Assembly (NCBI GenBank): GCA_050253535.1
Contig: JBFWIW010000019.1
Span: 1 to 40,492, forward strand
Reading direction: 5' to 3'
DNA length: 40,492 nt
From: JBFWIW01 sp050253535
Lineage (GTDB): Bacteria > Bacillota > Clostridia > Oscillospirales > Oscillospiraceae
How positions within the stretch are numbered: position 1 is the first letter of the stretch; every line of letters starts with the position of its first letter. Shown here in pieces: positions 1 through 7,629 of this stretch. The notes under the pieces are model-generated. The model worked only from the letters and a program-made list of their open reading frames with translations, made no database searches and was not told the origin of the DNA. Made by a program: the position numbers and the translations under genes.

Positions 1-415
1 GGAGTTTTTTACCCCCGAGATTTGCGAGCTTTTCAGCCAGATAGACGTAATCCGAACTGTTTTCGTCGAATACTATGTCAAATTCATCCGGACAAAGCGC
101 GGGGAGTTCCGGCAGAACTTCTTCCGGTATGCCCCGAATACGCAGTTTGCCGCCGCGCTCGGCGGCGTCCTTTTTTAAAGCCTCAATAGCAGGTTCGAGA
201 GGGCCTATTCCCGCGGGGAAGGAATAGACTGTATCAGAATCTTTGCCCACCTTAATAATAATACGGTCTCCCAAACGTGCAACACGCGGATGAAACGCGG
301 CCTCCCACATGTAAATATTGTTAAAATTGTAATCCGCGCCGCGAAAACCGCTTTTGCGGACGATGTTGTCTATCCATTCTTTATCTGAAAGCTCAACCTT
401 TTTGAAGTCTATCAT
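1..415 (-). CDS. DUF2156 domain protein, N-terminal part (cut by window edge)
   Basis: The reading frame opens at ATG 415 and runs off the left edge, so only the first 138 residues are visible. It begins MIDFKKVELSDKEWIDNIV and continues with a GADYNFNNIYMW-like segment, the usual opening of DUF2156 proteins, which share a GNAT-like fold with the C-terminal domain of phosphatidylglycerol lysyltransferases. A GGGAG ribosome binding site lies about 9 nt upstream. It starts 43 nt after the uracil-DNA glycosylase gene on the same strand, so the two may be co-transcribed. The substrate is unknown; family recognition is from memory of the N-terminal pattern. Confidence 0.75.
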   Translation of the reverse strand, partial: MIDFKKVELSDKEWIDNIVRKSGFRGADYNFNNIYMWEAAFHPRVARLGDRIIIKVGKDSDTVYSFPAGIGPLEPAIEALKKDAAERGGKLRIRGIPEEVLPELPALCPDEFDIVFDENSSDYVYLAEKLANLGGKKL

Positions 416-458
416 CTGAGAATTCTCCCAATAATGTATTTGCGTACAATACCGTGCA

Positions 459-1028
459 TTAACAATAAGTGTCTATACAGCATTCCCTTATAACGCGCTC
501 TAGTTCCTTTAAATCTTCAAACGTCTCCGGACGGCGGCGGGGATCGCGGAGGAGTGCCGCCGGATGGTAGAGTGCCATATATTTTACCCCGTTTTTATCA
601 AACCATTTGCCGTGCTCCTTTGTTATTTTAAAATCGTCCTTAATAATAGCCATGGCGGCTATTCGCCCGAGGCAGACGACAATTTTCGGTTTTATCAGCG
701 CGTACTGCTCGCGGAGCCAGCCGATACACGCCTCCTGTTCCGTACTGAGCGGGTCGCGGTTTAAAGGCGGACGGCACTTCACGATGTTTGCGATATATAT
801 ATTGGTTTTCCGGTCGAGTCCGATTATTTTAAGCATGTCGTCCAGCAGCTTACCGGCCCTCCCCACAAAGGGCTCGCCCTTAAGGTCCTCATTTTCGCCG
901 GGGCCTTCGCCTATGAGCATAATTTCTGCGCTCCTGTTTCCCGTTCCCAGGACAACATTCGTCCGAGTCTCAAAGAGGGCGCATTTCCGGCAGCCTTTAC
1001 AGGCTTTTTCAAGTTCGTTCCAGTCCAT
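459..1028 (-). CDS. Family 4 uracil-DNA glycosylase (Fe-S)
   Basis: This 189-residue protein removes uracil from DNA at the start of base excision repair. Motif 1 is GEGPGENED (40-48), followed by FVGRAGKLLD, and motif 2 contains the active-site HP at 155-156. Four cysteines at the positions expected for the [4Fe-4S] cluster of family 4 enzymes are present: C13 and C16 (CxxC), C85 (NIVKCRPP) and C101 (ACIGWL). The length is normal for the family. GGACGGTG precedes the ATG. The downstream DUF2156 gene follows by 43 nt. Family assignment is secure; the cluster ligands are assigned by family pattern. Confidence 0.93.
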   Translation of the reverse strand: MDWNELEKACKGCRKCALFETRTNVVLGTGNRSAEIMLIGEGPGENEDLKGEPFVGRAGKLLDDMLKIIGLDRKTNIYIANIVKCRPPLNRDPLSTEQEACIGWLREQYALIKPKIVVCLGRIAAMAIIKDDFKITKEHGKWFDKNGVKYMALYHPAALLRDPRRRPETFEDLKELERVIRECCIDTYC

Positions 1029-1111
1029 TTCACACCGTCCTTACTCAAAGCTTCTTTCAGCCGTGATAGTATAACATAAATTTTCCTATATTTCTACAAC
1101 CATTCAAACTT

Positions 1112-1138
1112 AAAGCGCCGCGAAAACGCGGCGCTTTT
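1112..1138. terminator. Intrinsic terminator, bidirectional
   Basis: An 11-bp GC-rich perfect stem (AAAGCGCCGCG with its complement) around an AAAA loop is followed on the plus strand by a T tract. It sits between the end of the XRE gene and the start of the glycosylase gene, so it probably ends XRE transcription on the minus strand, where the trailing T run is shorter. Confidence 0.75.
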
Positions 1139-1152
1139 TAATATTCCTGTTT

Positions 1153-1746
1153 TTAATATTTTCTCTGTGGATTGTGCTTTAAAATATACCAGAGTATTGT
1201 GAGAACCTGCAAAATGCCGGCGATGATGAATATGAGCTGCATGTTCTCAATGGTTATAAAGAGGTAGAGGCTAACCGCGGAGGACCAGATAAGCGCGCTC
1301 ACGAAAACGCACAGGAGAAAAAGGCTCCACCAGATTTTCATAAAGACTATCGACACAATACAGGAAGCCGGAACGGCCAGAATAAACACCAGCCATGCCT
1401 TTTCCAATCCGGGGAAGAATACGCGCAGTGCCAGAAACACGATCGACGCTACGAGCCATATGAGACCTACCGCCATGGTCGGAATTATGACCTTCTGCTT
1501 CTGCGGCGGAAGCGGCGGAGCTTCCGGTACATTCTCCTGCAGGAGATTGTCCACCGTTATGTTATAGAGGGAGGCAATCAGCGTCAGCACATATACATCT
1601 GGAATGCCGTCTCCGCGCTCCCATTTGGAAACCGATTTGTCGGAATAATTAATTTTTTCCGCAAGTTCCGCCTGGGTGAGGCTATTCAGTTTTCTGTAAT
1701 AAGCGAGATTTCGCGCCACGATTTGTTTAAAAACCGACTCGTTCAT
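1153..1746 (-). CDS. XRE-family regulator with membrane-spanning C-terminal half
   Basis: Residues 8-64 form a Cro/CI-type helix-turn-helix (LTQAELAEKINYSDKSVSKWERG), the classic XRE pattern with the SVSKWERG recognition helix. After a Pro-rich linker (about 74-82) come four hydrophobic segments between about 88 and 190, so the protein is likely anchored in the membrane with the DNA-binding domain in the cytoplasm. Such two-part XRE proteins are common in clostridia and their signals are mostly unknown. The ribosome binding site before ATG 1746 is poor. It lies alone between two terminator-like hairpins. Confidence 0.85.
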   Translation of the reverse strand: MNESVFKQIVARNLAYYRKLNSLTQAELAEKINYSDKSVSKWERGDGIPDVYVLTLIASLYNITVDNLLQENVPEAPPLPPQKQKVIIPTMAVGLIWLVASIVFLALRVFFPGLEKAWLVFILAVPASCIVSIVFMKIWWSLFLLCVFVSALIWSSAVSLYLFITIENMQLIFIIAGILQVLTILWYILKHNPQRKY

Positions 1747-1963
1747 TGTATGTACTGATTACCCCCGAAAAATTCGCAATTTGCCTGATATCGCGTAAAA
1801 ACTGATATGATTCTACCATGAGTAGAAAAGCCTTTGCAAGCCTTATTATTCGAATTAGGGCTGTAGAGCCGCTTTTTAGCAAAAAAATTCATAAAAGAGC
1901 TTCCTGAGTCTGAAATCAGGCTATTTGAAAAACAAAAATGAAACACCGACAATCTTTACAGAG

Positions 1964-2000
1964 CGGGGCGGCACCCCTCGGGAAATAGACAGCCGCCCCG
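1964..2000 (-). terminator. Hairpin after spoVAE
   Basis: A 9-bp perfect stem (CGGGGCGGC and its complement) with a 19-nt loop lies directly after the spoVAE stop codon. There is no strong T run on the minus strand, so it may be a weak terminator or a 3' stabilising hairpin. Confidence 0.5.
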
Positions 2001-2007
2001 TATTCTG

Positions 2008-2376
2008 TCATTTTTTAGCACCCGGGCGGAAAATGAGCGCTACGATATAGCCAAAGAACACAGCGGCGCAAATGCCGCCGGCCGCGGCTGTGAAACCACC
2101 CGTAAAAGCGCCGATGACGCCGCGCTCAGCTACTGCAGAGCGCACGCCCTTGGCAAGGACGCTTCCAAACCCGGTGAGCGGGACGGACGCGCCGGCTCCC
2201 GCCCACTCGAGAAGCGGTTCGTACACGCCAACGGCGCCGAGTATTACGCCGGCGACGACATACGTTGTGAGTATACGCGCCGGGGTAAGTTTTGTCTTGT
2301 CTACGAGTATTTGTCCGACGAGGCAGAAGAGACCGCCGACCAAAAATGCCTTTACATATTCCCAAAAAGTTTCCAT
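2008..2376 (-). CDS. spoVAE: Stage V sporulation protein AE
   Basis: This 122-residue, highly hydrophobic protein has the SpoVAE signature: FLVGGLFCLVGQILVDKT near the start, a GVYEPLLEWAGAGASVPLTGFG block in the middle, and a GAFTGGFTAAAGGICAAVFFGY membrane segment. SpoVA proteins form the inner spore membrane channel that moves Ca-dipicolinic acid into the forespore and releases it at germination. GGGGAG lies just upstream of the ATG. It follows spoVAD by 18 nt and is almost certainly co-transcribed with it, in a sporulating cell under a forespore sigma factor; I could not confirm a sigma-G promoter. Confidence 0.93.
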   Translation of the reverse strand: METFWEYVKAFLVGGLFCLVGQILVDKTKLTPARILTTYVVAGVILGAVGVYEPLLEWAGAGASVPLTGFGSVLAKGVRSAVAERGVIGAFTGGFTAAAGGICAAVFFGYIVALIFRPGAKK

Positions 2377-2394
2377 ACAATATTCTCCCCCTGC

Positions 2395-3420
2395 CTATCT
2401 GGTGTTCGATATGGCGACCGCGCAGCAAATGGAAGGTATGCTTTCGCCCTGTTGGCTGGACACCGGGGATAGGAGAGCACCTGTCCCCGAGAAGAGTATT
2501 TTACGCCAGCGCCCTTCGCGCATACCGTTTAAGAGGTACCCCGCGAGTACCGAGGCGCTGCAGCCGCAGCCGGAGCCACCCGCGTGAACATCCTGTTTTT
2601 CAGCAGAGAAAATCATAAGTCCGCAGTCGTCGTAATGGGGGGCAAGCTCAACGCCGTCCGACTTAAAGAAATCGACAAGTATCTCCGCGCCGACAGCGCC
2701 CAGATCGCCTGTTACAATAAGGTCGTAATCGGCGGGGGTGAGCGATAGGTCTTCAAAGTGCGTGCGCAGTGTGTCGTAGGCCGCTGGAGCCATGGCGGCG
2801 CCCATGTTGTTTACGTCCTTTATCCCGGCATCGACTATCTTGCCGGGTGTTGCATGGGTGATATATGGTCCGGGCCCGTCGCCCGTCAGGATGATGGCAC
2901 CTGAACCCGTAACCGTCCACTGGGCGGTTTGAGTACGCTGCCCACCGTATTCAAGGGGGAAGCGGAACTGCCGCTCGGCCGAACAGAAATGTGACGAGGT
3001 AACGGCAGCGGTGCGGTCGGCAAAGCCGCCGTCTATGACGGCGGCGGCGAGGCAGAGCCCCTCCGCCATTGTGGAACAGGCGCCGAAAAGGCCAAAGAGC
3101 GGTATTTTGGTCTCGCGTAGGCCGAAGGACGAGCCGATACACTGATTAAGAAGGTCGCCCGCGAAGATGTACTCGATGTCGGAAGGCGGGAGCGAAGCCT
3201 TATCGAGTGCCAGCATAAGTGCCTGGTTGACCATTGTGCTCTCCGCCTGTTCCCAGGTCTTCTTACCGAAAAAAGAGTCCTCACTTATATAGTCAAAACT
3301 GTTTTTGAGAGGACCTTCTCCCTCTTTCTTGCCGACAACACAGGCGTGTCCCGCGATGGACGGGGGCGAACAGAACGCCAGCGTCTGCTTGCCGATGTGC
3401 TTTGTGCTCAAAAAAACCAC
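2395..3420 (-). CDS. spoVAD: Stage V sporulation protein AD
   Basis: This 341-residue thiolase-fold protein is the soluble dipicolinic-acid-binding component of the SpoVA system. Family marks are SKTHIGKQ-like KHIGKQTLAF near the start, the GDLLNQCIGSSFGLRE block, LFGACSTMAEGLCLAA (the thiolase-like nucleophile-elbow region) and HYDDCGLMIFSAEKQDVHAGGSGCGCSA near the C-terminus. Length matches Bacillus SpoVAD (about 338). spoVAE follows 18 nt downstream. In many spore formers spoVAC precedes this gene, but here the upstream neighbour is a divergent glycosylase gene, so spoVAC must be elsewhere or absent. Confidence 0.95.
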   Translation of the reverse strand: MVFLSTKHIGKQTLAFCSPPSIAGHACVVGKKEGEGPLKNSFDYISEDSFFGKKTWEQAESTMVNQALMLALDKASLPPSDIEYIFAGDLLNQCIGSSFGLRETKIPLFGLFGACSTMAEGLCLAAAVIDGGFADRTAAVTSSHFCSAERQFRFPLEYGGQRTQTAQWTVTGSGAIILTGDGPGPYITHATPGKIVDAGIKDVNNMGAAMAPAAYDTLRTHFEDLSLTPADYDLIVTGDLGAVGAEILVDFFKSDGVELAPHYDDCGLMIFSAEKQDVHAGGSGCGCSASVLAGYLLNGMREGRWRKILFSGTGALLSPVSSQQGESIPSICCAVAISNTR

Positions 3421-3573
3421 CTCTTTGTGTAAGTGTTTTTAGGATTTACATTTTTTACGCAAATATGTCATGAAAAAATCTGTGACGATTTCGACGTACG
3501 GGTAAGTCTATGCAAAACGGTCGAAATTTGTTATAATATGAAACATATATAGTAAGACTCGTGGAGGGTTTTT

Positions 3574-4464
3574 ATGCGCTGTTCAGAGAGAGATGGCGAG
3601 GTAGAGCTTTTTGGTCTCGATGACTTCGATCTTCAAAAAATATTTGAATGTGGCCAGTGCTTTCGATGGAACAGGAGAGACGACGGGTCATATATCGGGG
3701 TCGCCATGGGTCGGGCGGCAAGGCTCCGCCGGGACGGGGACAGCATTTTTATTTCGGGGACAGCGGGTGATTTTGAAAATATCTGGTACGATTATTTCGA
3801 TTTTTCAAGGAATTATGCCGAAATCCGGAGAATAATCGCGACGGACGACTATATGCGCCGTGCCACGGAATACGGCGCCGGGATACGAATACTGAATCAG
3901 GACAGATGGGAGACCCTCTGTTCCTTTATAATCTCACAGTGCAACAACATTCCGAGGATAAAGAAGATAGTGGAAAAGCTGTGTGCCCTTTTCGGTGAGC
4001 CGTTGGATTTTTGCGGAGATACATATTATACGTTCCCGCCGGCAGAGAAGCTCGCGGCGCTGAACGAAGCCGATCTCTCGCCGCTTCGCTCGGGATACCG
4101 AGCGCCTTATATACTGGGTGCGGCAAGGGCGGTCGCTGATGGAAGGCTCGATCTGGACGCGCTTTCCGGCGGGAGTTACGCGGACGCCATGAGAGAGCTG
4201 AAATTGCTGAGCGGCATCGGTGATAAGGTCGCAAACTGCGCGATACTCTTTTCGCTGCGAATGAAGGACGCTTTTCCCGTAGACGTGCATATGAAGCGCG
4301 CCATAGCGGAGCACTATGGAAAGAGCTTTGACCCACGCGTATTCGGCGATCTTGCAGGGGTCGCCCAGCAGTATATGTTTTACTACCAGAGGACAAAAAA
4401 CGTCCTTGACATGAGAGCTTCAGCTTGTAAAAAATTACATTTTTCGACAAAAACGGGGGGATAA
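3574..4464 (+). CDS. OGG-type 8-oxoguanine DNA glycosylase with altered C-terminal tail
   Basis: This 296-residue base-excision repair enzyme has an OGG N-terminal domain (FECGQCFRW at 25-32), then a helix-hairpin-helix with GIGDKVAN (catalytic Lys218) followed by FPVDVHMKR (catalytic Asp237). The arrangement matches bifunctional OGG1-like glycosylase/AP lyases of clostridia. GGAGG lies 7 nt before the ATG, and a TATAAT hexamer sits at 3532-3537. The last 15 residues (after NVLDMR) are encoded by an inserted element: the duplicated copy at 4768 would have continued the frame as VLQG and stop. The tail lies beyond the catalytic core (FYYQR), so activity is probably kept. Confidence 0.9.
   Translation: MRCSERDGEVELFGLDDFDLQKIFECGQCFRWNRRDDGSYIGVAMGRAARLRRDGDSIFISGTAGDFENIWYDYFDFSRNYAEIRRIIATDDYMRRATEYGAGIRILNQDRWETLCSFIISQCNNIPRIKKIVEKLCALFGEPLDFCGDTYYTFPPAEKLAALNEADLSPLRSGYRAPYILGAARAVADGRLDLDALSGGSYADAMRELKLLSGIGDKVANCAILFSLRMKDAFPVDVHMKRAIAEHYGKSFDPRVFGDLAGVAQQYMFYYQRTKNVLDMRASACKKLHFSTKTGG
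4401..4417. repeat. Direct repeat, left copy (target-site-like duplication)
   Basis: The 17-mer CGTCCTTGACATGAGAG is repeated exactly at 4768-4784. Here it codes for the end of the OGG-like protein. It includes a TTGACA hexamer at 4406-4411 that lacks a matching -10. Confidence 0.85.
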
Positions 4465-4767
4465 GTTCTCTGCACTGCGGAGCATCACAAAGCGAAGCAT
4501 CCGGAAAGTGAATTCCCGGAAGTCTTGCAGTCCGGCAATTTTTGACGGCCAGACCAGCAGGACTCGCCGTGTCCGGCAAAAATTCTATCGCACGGCGAGG
4601 ATGGAAGACGGGGAATCGGGCTTTGCCGACCGCCTTCCAAGGGGTATTCAATGCCCCTTGGAACCCTCCGGTTTCGCGGTAACCTTACAGCCGCACATGT
4701 CGCAAATGATTTAATTAAATTTTGCCAAAGTGGAAAATTCTGCGGGACTTTTTCGACAGTGCGAAAC
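4418..4767. mobile_element. 350-bp noncoding inserted element flanked by a 17-bp direct repeat
   Basis: The sequence between the two 17-bp repeats supplies a foreign tail and stop codon to the upstream glycosylase gene. It contains a perfect 8-bp palindrome (CCAAGGGG at 4637-4644 with CCCCTTGG at 4654-4661) and ends with a GGAAAATTCTGCGGGAC block (4732-4748). Both blocks recur, slightly changed, at 27546-27576 and 27672-27687. No transposase is present and no clear terminal inverted repeat was found. It is best read as a small non-autonomous element or a decayed remnant. The insertion reading is inference from the duplication. Confidence 0.6.
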
Positions 4768-4784
4768 CGTCCTTGACATGAGAG
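4768..4784. repeat. Direct repeat, right copy
   Basis: This is an exact copy of the 17-mer at 4401-4417. It supplies the -35 hexamer of the guaB promoter. The base pattern just upstream also matches the left copy (AAA plus one mismatch). Confidence 0.85.
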
Positions 4785-4801
4785 TTTTACAAGGTTAGAA
4801 T
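4773..4801 (+). promoter_or_regulatory. sigma-A-type promoter of guaB
   Basis: A perfect TTGACA (4773-4778), a 17-bp spacer and TAGAAT (4796-4801) stand 54 nt upstream of the guaB start codon. The -35 lies in the duplicated 17-mer, so before the insertion the promoter would have lain inside the 3' end of the glycosylase gene. No purine riboswitch was seen in the leader. Confidence 0.85.
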
Positions 4802-4855
4802 ATCATTCAATACATTTCAAAGAATATATGAGAGAGAAGGACGGAGGAAGGAAAA

Positions 4856-6364
4856 ATGGCATTTCATTTTAAGGAGCCGTCGCGTACTTTTAGTGAGTAC
4901 CTTTTAGTGCCAGGCTATTCAAGTGTAGAATGCATTCCGGCGAACGTGGACCTGAAAACTCCGCTGGTAAAATTTAAAAAAGGCGAAGAGCCCGCGCTCA
5001 CGATGAACGTTCCGTTGACCTCATCCATAATGCAGGCGGTGTCGGACGATAAGATGGCGGTGGCGCTTGCAAAAGAGGGCGGCGTATCGTTTGTCTTCTG
5101 TTCGCAGCCGATAGAGAGTGAGGCGGCAATGGTTGCCAGAGCGAAAGCTTATAAGGCAGGATTCGTACCCAGCGACTCAAATGTGAGCCCCGAGGACACG
5201 CTGTCCGACATAATCGCTCTGAAGGAGAAGACGGGCCACTCGACCGTCGCTGTGACCGAGGACGGAACATCGACAGGGAAGCTGGTCGGCATCGTGACGA
5301 GCCGTGACTATCGCGTCAGCCGTATGACCGGTAATGAAAGAATTAAGACCTTTATGACCCCTATTGAGAAAATGGTTACCGCCCCTGCCGGGACCACACT
5401 GAAGGAAGCGAACGACATTATATGGGATCACAAGGTGAATTCCCTCCCCATACTGGATGACGAGGGCCGGCTTATGCACTTCGTCTTCCGCAAGGACTAC
5501 GATTCCCACAAGGAGAACCCGCTCGAGCTTTTGGACGACCATAAAAAATACGTTGTCGGTGCGGGAATAAATACCAGAGATTACAAAGAGCGCATCCCCG
5601 CGCTCATTCAGGCCGGCGCGGACGTTTTGTGCATAGACTCGTCCGAGGGTTTTTCCGAGTGGCAGAAGAGGACGATTGCGTGGGTTAGAGAAAACTATGG
5701 AGACTCCGTTAAAGTTGGCGCCGGCAATGTTGTTGACGGAGATGGGTTCCGTTTCCTCGCCGAATGCGGGGCCGATTTTATAAAAGTGGGCATAGGCGGA
5801 GGGTCCATCTGCATAACCCGTGAGCAGAAGGGCATAGGCCGCGGGCAGGCGACGGCGCTCGTTGACGTCTGCCATGAGAGAGACGAGTATTTCAGGGAGA
5901 CAGGTGTCTATATACCCATATGTTCCGACGGTGGTATTGTACATGACTATCACTTTACGTTGGCGCTTGCTATGGGAGCGGATTTCCTGATGCTAGGCCG
6001 TTATTTCGCACGGTTCGATGAGAGCCCGACAAACAAGGTAAGCGTCGGCGGTAATTATATGAAGGAGTACTGGGGCGAGGGCTCGGCCCGTGCGCGCAAC
6101 TGGCAGAGATACGACCTTGGCGGAGCGCAGAAGCTCAGCTTTGAAGAGGGTGTGGACTCCTATGTGCCATATGCCGGAAGTTTAAAAGACAACGTCGGCC
6201 TGACCCTCAGCAAAGTGCGCTCAACTATGTGCAACTGCGGTGCGCTCACCATACCGGAACTGCAGGTAAAAGCTAAAATTACATTGGTCTCCGCAACGTC
6301 TATAGTAGAGGGCGGCGCTCACGACGTCGTTCTTAAGGAGAGCACTTTCAGTAAAAAAGACTGA
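4856..6364 (+). CDS. guaB: IMP dehydrogenase, Tritrichomonas-like type
   Basis: The enzyme oxidises IMP to XMP with NAD, the committed step of GMP synthesis. The 502-residue protein has the barrel split by a CBS-pair segment (about 95-215). The catalytic loop is GGGSICITREQKGIGRGQ with Cys319, and the mobile flap holds Arg418-Tyr419 (NWQRYD); Asp261 binds the cofactor region. These numbers are the ones I recall for the T. foetus enzyme, and the loop differs from the usual bacterial GPGSICTTRIVAGVG. GGAGG precedes the ATG. It has its own promoter and terminator, so it is a single-gene unit. Confidence 0.96.
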   Translation: MAFHFKEPSRTFSEYLLVPGYSSVECIPANVDLKTPLVKFKKGEEPALTMNVPLTSSIMQAVSDDKMAVALAKEGGVSFVFCSQPIESEAAMVARAKAYKAGFVPSDSNVSPEDTLSDIIALKEKTGHSTVAVTEDGTSTGKLVGIVTSRDYRVSRMTGNERIKTFMTPIEKMVTAPAGTTLKEANDIIWDHKVNSLPILDDEGRLMHFVFRKDYDSHKENPLELLDDHKKYVVGAGINTRDYKERIPALIQAGADVLCIDSSEGFSEWQKRTIAWVRENYGDSVKVGAGNVVDGDGFRFLAECGADFIKVGIGGGSICITREQKGIGRGQATALVDVCHERDEYFRETGVYIPICSDGGIVHDYHFTLALAMGADFLMLGRYFARFDESPTNKVSVGGNYMKEYWGEGSARARNWQRYDLGGAQKLSFEEGVDSYVPYAGSLKDNVGLTLSKVRSTMCNCGALTIPELQVKAKITLVSATSIVEGGAHDVVLKESTFSKKD

Positions 6365-6372
6365 TTGAAAAG

Positions 6373-6409
6373 CCGTCGCATCCTGTCTTAGGATGTGGCG
6401 GTTTTTTTT
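6373..6409 (+). terminator. Intrinsic terminator of guaB
   Basis: An 11-bp stem (CCGTCGCATCC pairing with GGATGTGGCGG, two G-U pairs) with a 7-nt loop is followed by eight T residues. The sirtuin ribosome binding site begins immediately after the T tract. Confidence 0.85.
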
Positions 6410-6422
6410 GGAGGGAAAAGGC

Positions 6423-7136
6423 ATGGACAAGACCGAGACGCTTAAGAAGTGGATAGAGGACAGCGGCAATATAGTATTTTTCGGAGGAGCCGGAGTTTCG
6501 ACCGAGAGTGGGATACCAGATTTCCGCAGTGTAGATGGGCTCTATAACCAGGAGTACGACTATCCGCCCGAGATGATACTCAGCCACAGCTTTTTTGCCC
6601 GCCATCCGGAAGTGTTTTATAAATTCTACCGGGAAAAGCTCCTGGTAGAAGACGCAAAGCCTAACACAACCCATACCCGCCTCGCTGAGCTTGAGCGTGA
6701 AGGAAAACTGAAAGCCGTTATAACACAGAACATCGACGGGCTGCATCAGAAGGCCGGAAGCAAAAATGTCCTTGAACTGCACGGCTCACTTTTGCAGAAT
6801 TTTTGCGCCATCTGCGGCAGAAGATACGGGATAAAAGCGGTCACGGAATGCCTCGGTGTTCCGCGCTGCTCATGCGGAGGAATCATAAGACCCGACATCG
6901 TACTATATGAAGAGGGCCTTTCGGAAAGTGTCATGACGCGGTCTGTAAAGTATATCCGCGAGGCTGACCTCCTCATAGTAGGCGGGACTTCGCTAGCTGT
7001 ATATCCGGCGGCCGGACTGATAAATTATTACAGTGGGCGAAAGCTGGTGCTCATAAATAAGAGCCCCACGCCGTACGATTCAGCGGCGGATATTCTCATA
7101 ACCGAAAAGCTGGGCGACGTGTTTAGCCGTGTGTAA
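6423..7136 (+). CDS. cobB: Sir2-family NAD-dependent protein deacylase
   Basis: The 237-residue sirtuin removes acyl groups from lysines using NAD. It shows GAGVSTESGIPDFRS (22-36), TQNIDGLHQKAG (101-112), catalytic His120 (ELHGS), and a zinc site of C128, C131, C149 and C151. The NAD-binding GGTSLAVYPAAG is near the C-terminus. ATG 6423 is chosen over an in-frame upstream ATG because GGAGGG sits at 6411-6416 and the family N-terminus aligns here. The upstream ATG lies in the guaB terminator. A terminator-like hairpin follows. Symbol is by family similarity. Confidence 0.93.
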   Translation: MDKTETLKKWIEDSGNIVFFGGAGVSTESGIPDFRSVDGLYNQEYDYPPEMILSHSFFARHPEVFYKFYREKLLVEDAKPNTTHTRLAELEREGKLKAVITQNIDGLHQKAGSKNVLELHGSLLQNFCAICGRRYGIKAVTECLGVPRCSCGGIIRPDIVLYEEGLSESVMTRSVKYIREADLLIVGGTSLAVYPAAGLINYYSGRKLVLINKSPTPYDSAADILITEKLGDVFSRV

Positions 7137-7158
7137 ATAACCAAAAAAGTAAATAATG

Positions 7159-7222
7159 ACCGGCATATCGGGTATCCTAAAATCACATGATGATGGGGGG
7201 CTCGCGATATGCCGGTTTTTTT
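7159..7222 (+). promoter_or_regulatory. Terminator-like hairpin overlapping the next start codon
   Basis: ACCGGCATATCG (7159-7170) pairs perfectly with CGATATGCCGGT (7205-7216), followed by a T tract to 7222. The ATG of the following gene (7209) lies in the 3' arm and its GGGGGG ribosome binding site (7195-7200) lies in the loop. It can act as the sirtuin terminator and also hide the start codon of the next gene. Confidence 0.65.
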
Positions 7223-7622
7223 GCAGTATATTTCGCTTTTCGTTATGGGAGGTCTGGGCTATGGCCTGCTTGAGACTATATGCCGGGGGTTTACGCACTG
7301 GACAATGCTGGTTACGGGAGGGGCGTGTTTTTCGCTTATGTACAGGATATGCACATGCTTCCGCGAGCCGAAGTGGAAAAAGTGGATAATGTGCGGAGCC
7401 GCAATAACGGCGGTCGAATTTGTAGCCGGGGGGATAGTAAATATTCTTATGAACTGGAATGTCTGGGATTACAGCAGCCGAAAGCTCAACCTGATGGGGC
7501 AGATATGTTTCCTGTTCTCGGTGTTGTGGGTACTCTTGTCAATCCCGGTGACGGAATTGTGCCTGTTTTTGCAAAAAAATGTATTTTGTACAAAGCTGAA
7601 AAAAATAAGCAAAAAGCGGTGA
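7209..7622 (+). CDS. PF06541-type integral membrane protein (putative ABC-transporter type IV family)
   Basis: This 137-residue protein has about four membrane segments. It carries the family pattern: an early GGLGYGLLETICRGFTHWTMLVTGG block, a central EFVAGGIVNILMNWNVWDYSS segment and a C-terminal membrane helix before a basic tail (KLKKISKKR). The name of the Pfam family implies an ABC transporter, but no ATPase is nearby and the function is not established. The start codon lies in a hairpin (7159-7216), which suggests translational control or partial read-through from the sirtuin unit. The next gene begins 7 nt after its stop, so the two are probably coupled. Confidence 0.75.
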   Translation: MPVFLQYISLFVMGGLGYGLLETICRGFTHWTMLVTGGACFSLMYRICTCFREPKWKKWIMCGAAITAVEFVAGGIVNILMNWNVWDYSSRKLNLMGQICFLFSVLWVLLSIPVTELCLFLQKNVFCTKLKKISKKR

Positions 7623-7629
7623 TATAGTT

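Noticed and set aside
1743..1952. 69-codon frame upstream of the XRE gene
   Set aside because: It has no ribosome binding site, low-complexity composition and only touches the XRE start.
4637..4661. CRISPR repeat from the CCAAGGGG palindrome
   Set aside because: Only single palindromes with no regular repeats or spacers; no cas genes in the window.
4508..4714. 68-codon frame inside the 350-bp element
   Set aside because: No start signal. Part of the peptide (D-x-LP-x-GIQCPL) recurs in the other copy, but the frame as a whole is not conserved, so it is not called a gene.
4802..4855. Guanine/xanthine riboswitch before guaB
   Set aside because: The 54-nt leader is too short and lacks the conserved purine-riboswitch loops.
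5177..5953. 258-codon open frame antisense to guaB
   Set aside because: It is a shadow frame, since guaB is unambiguous over the same bases.
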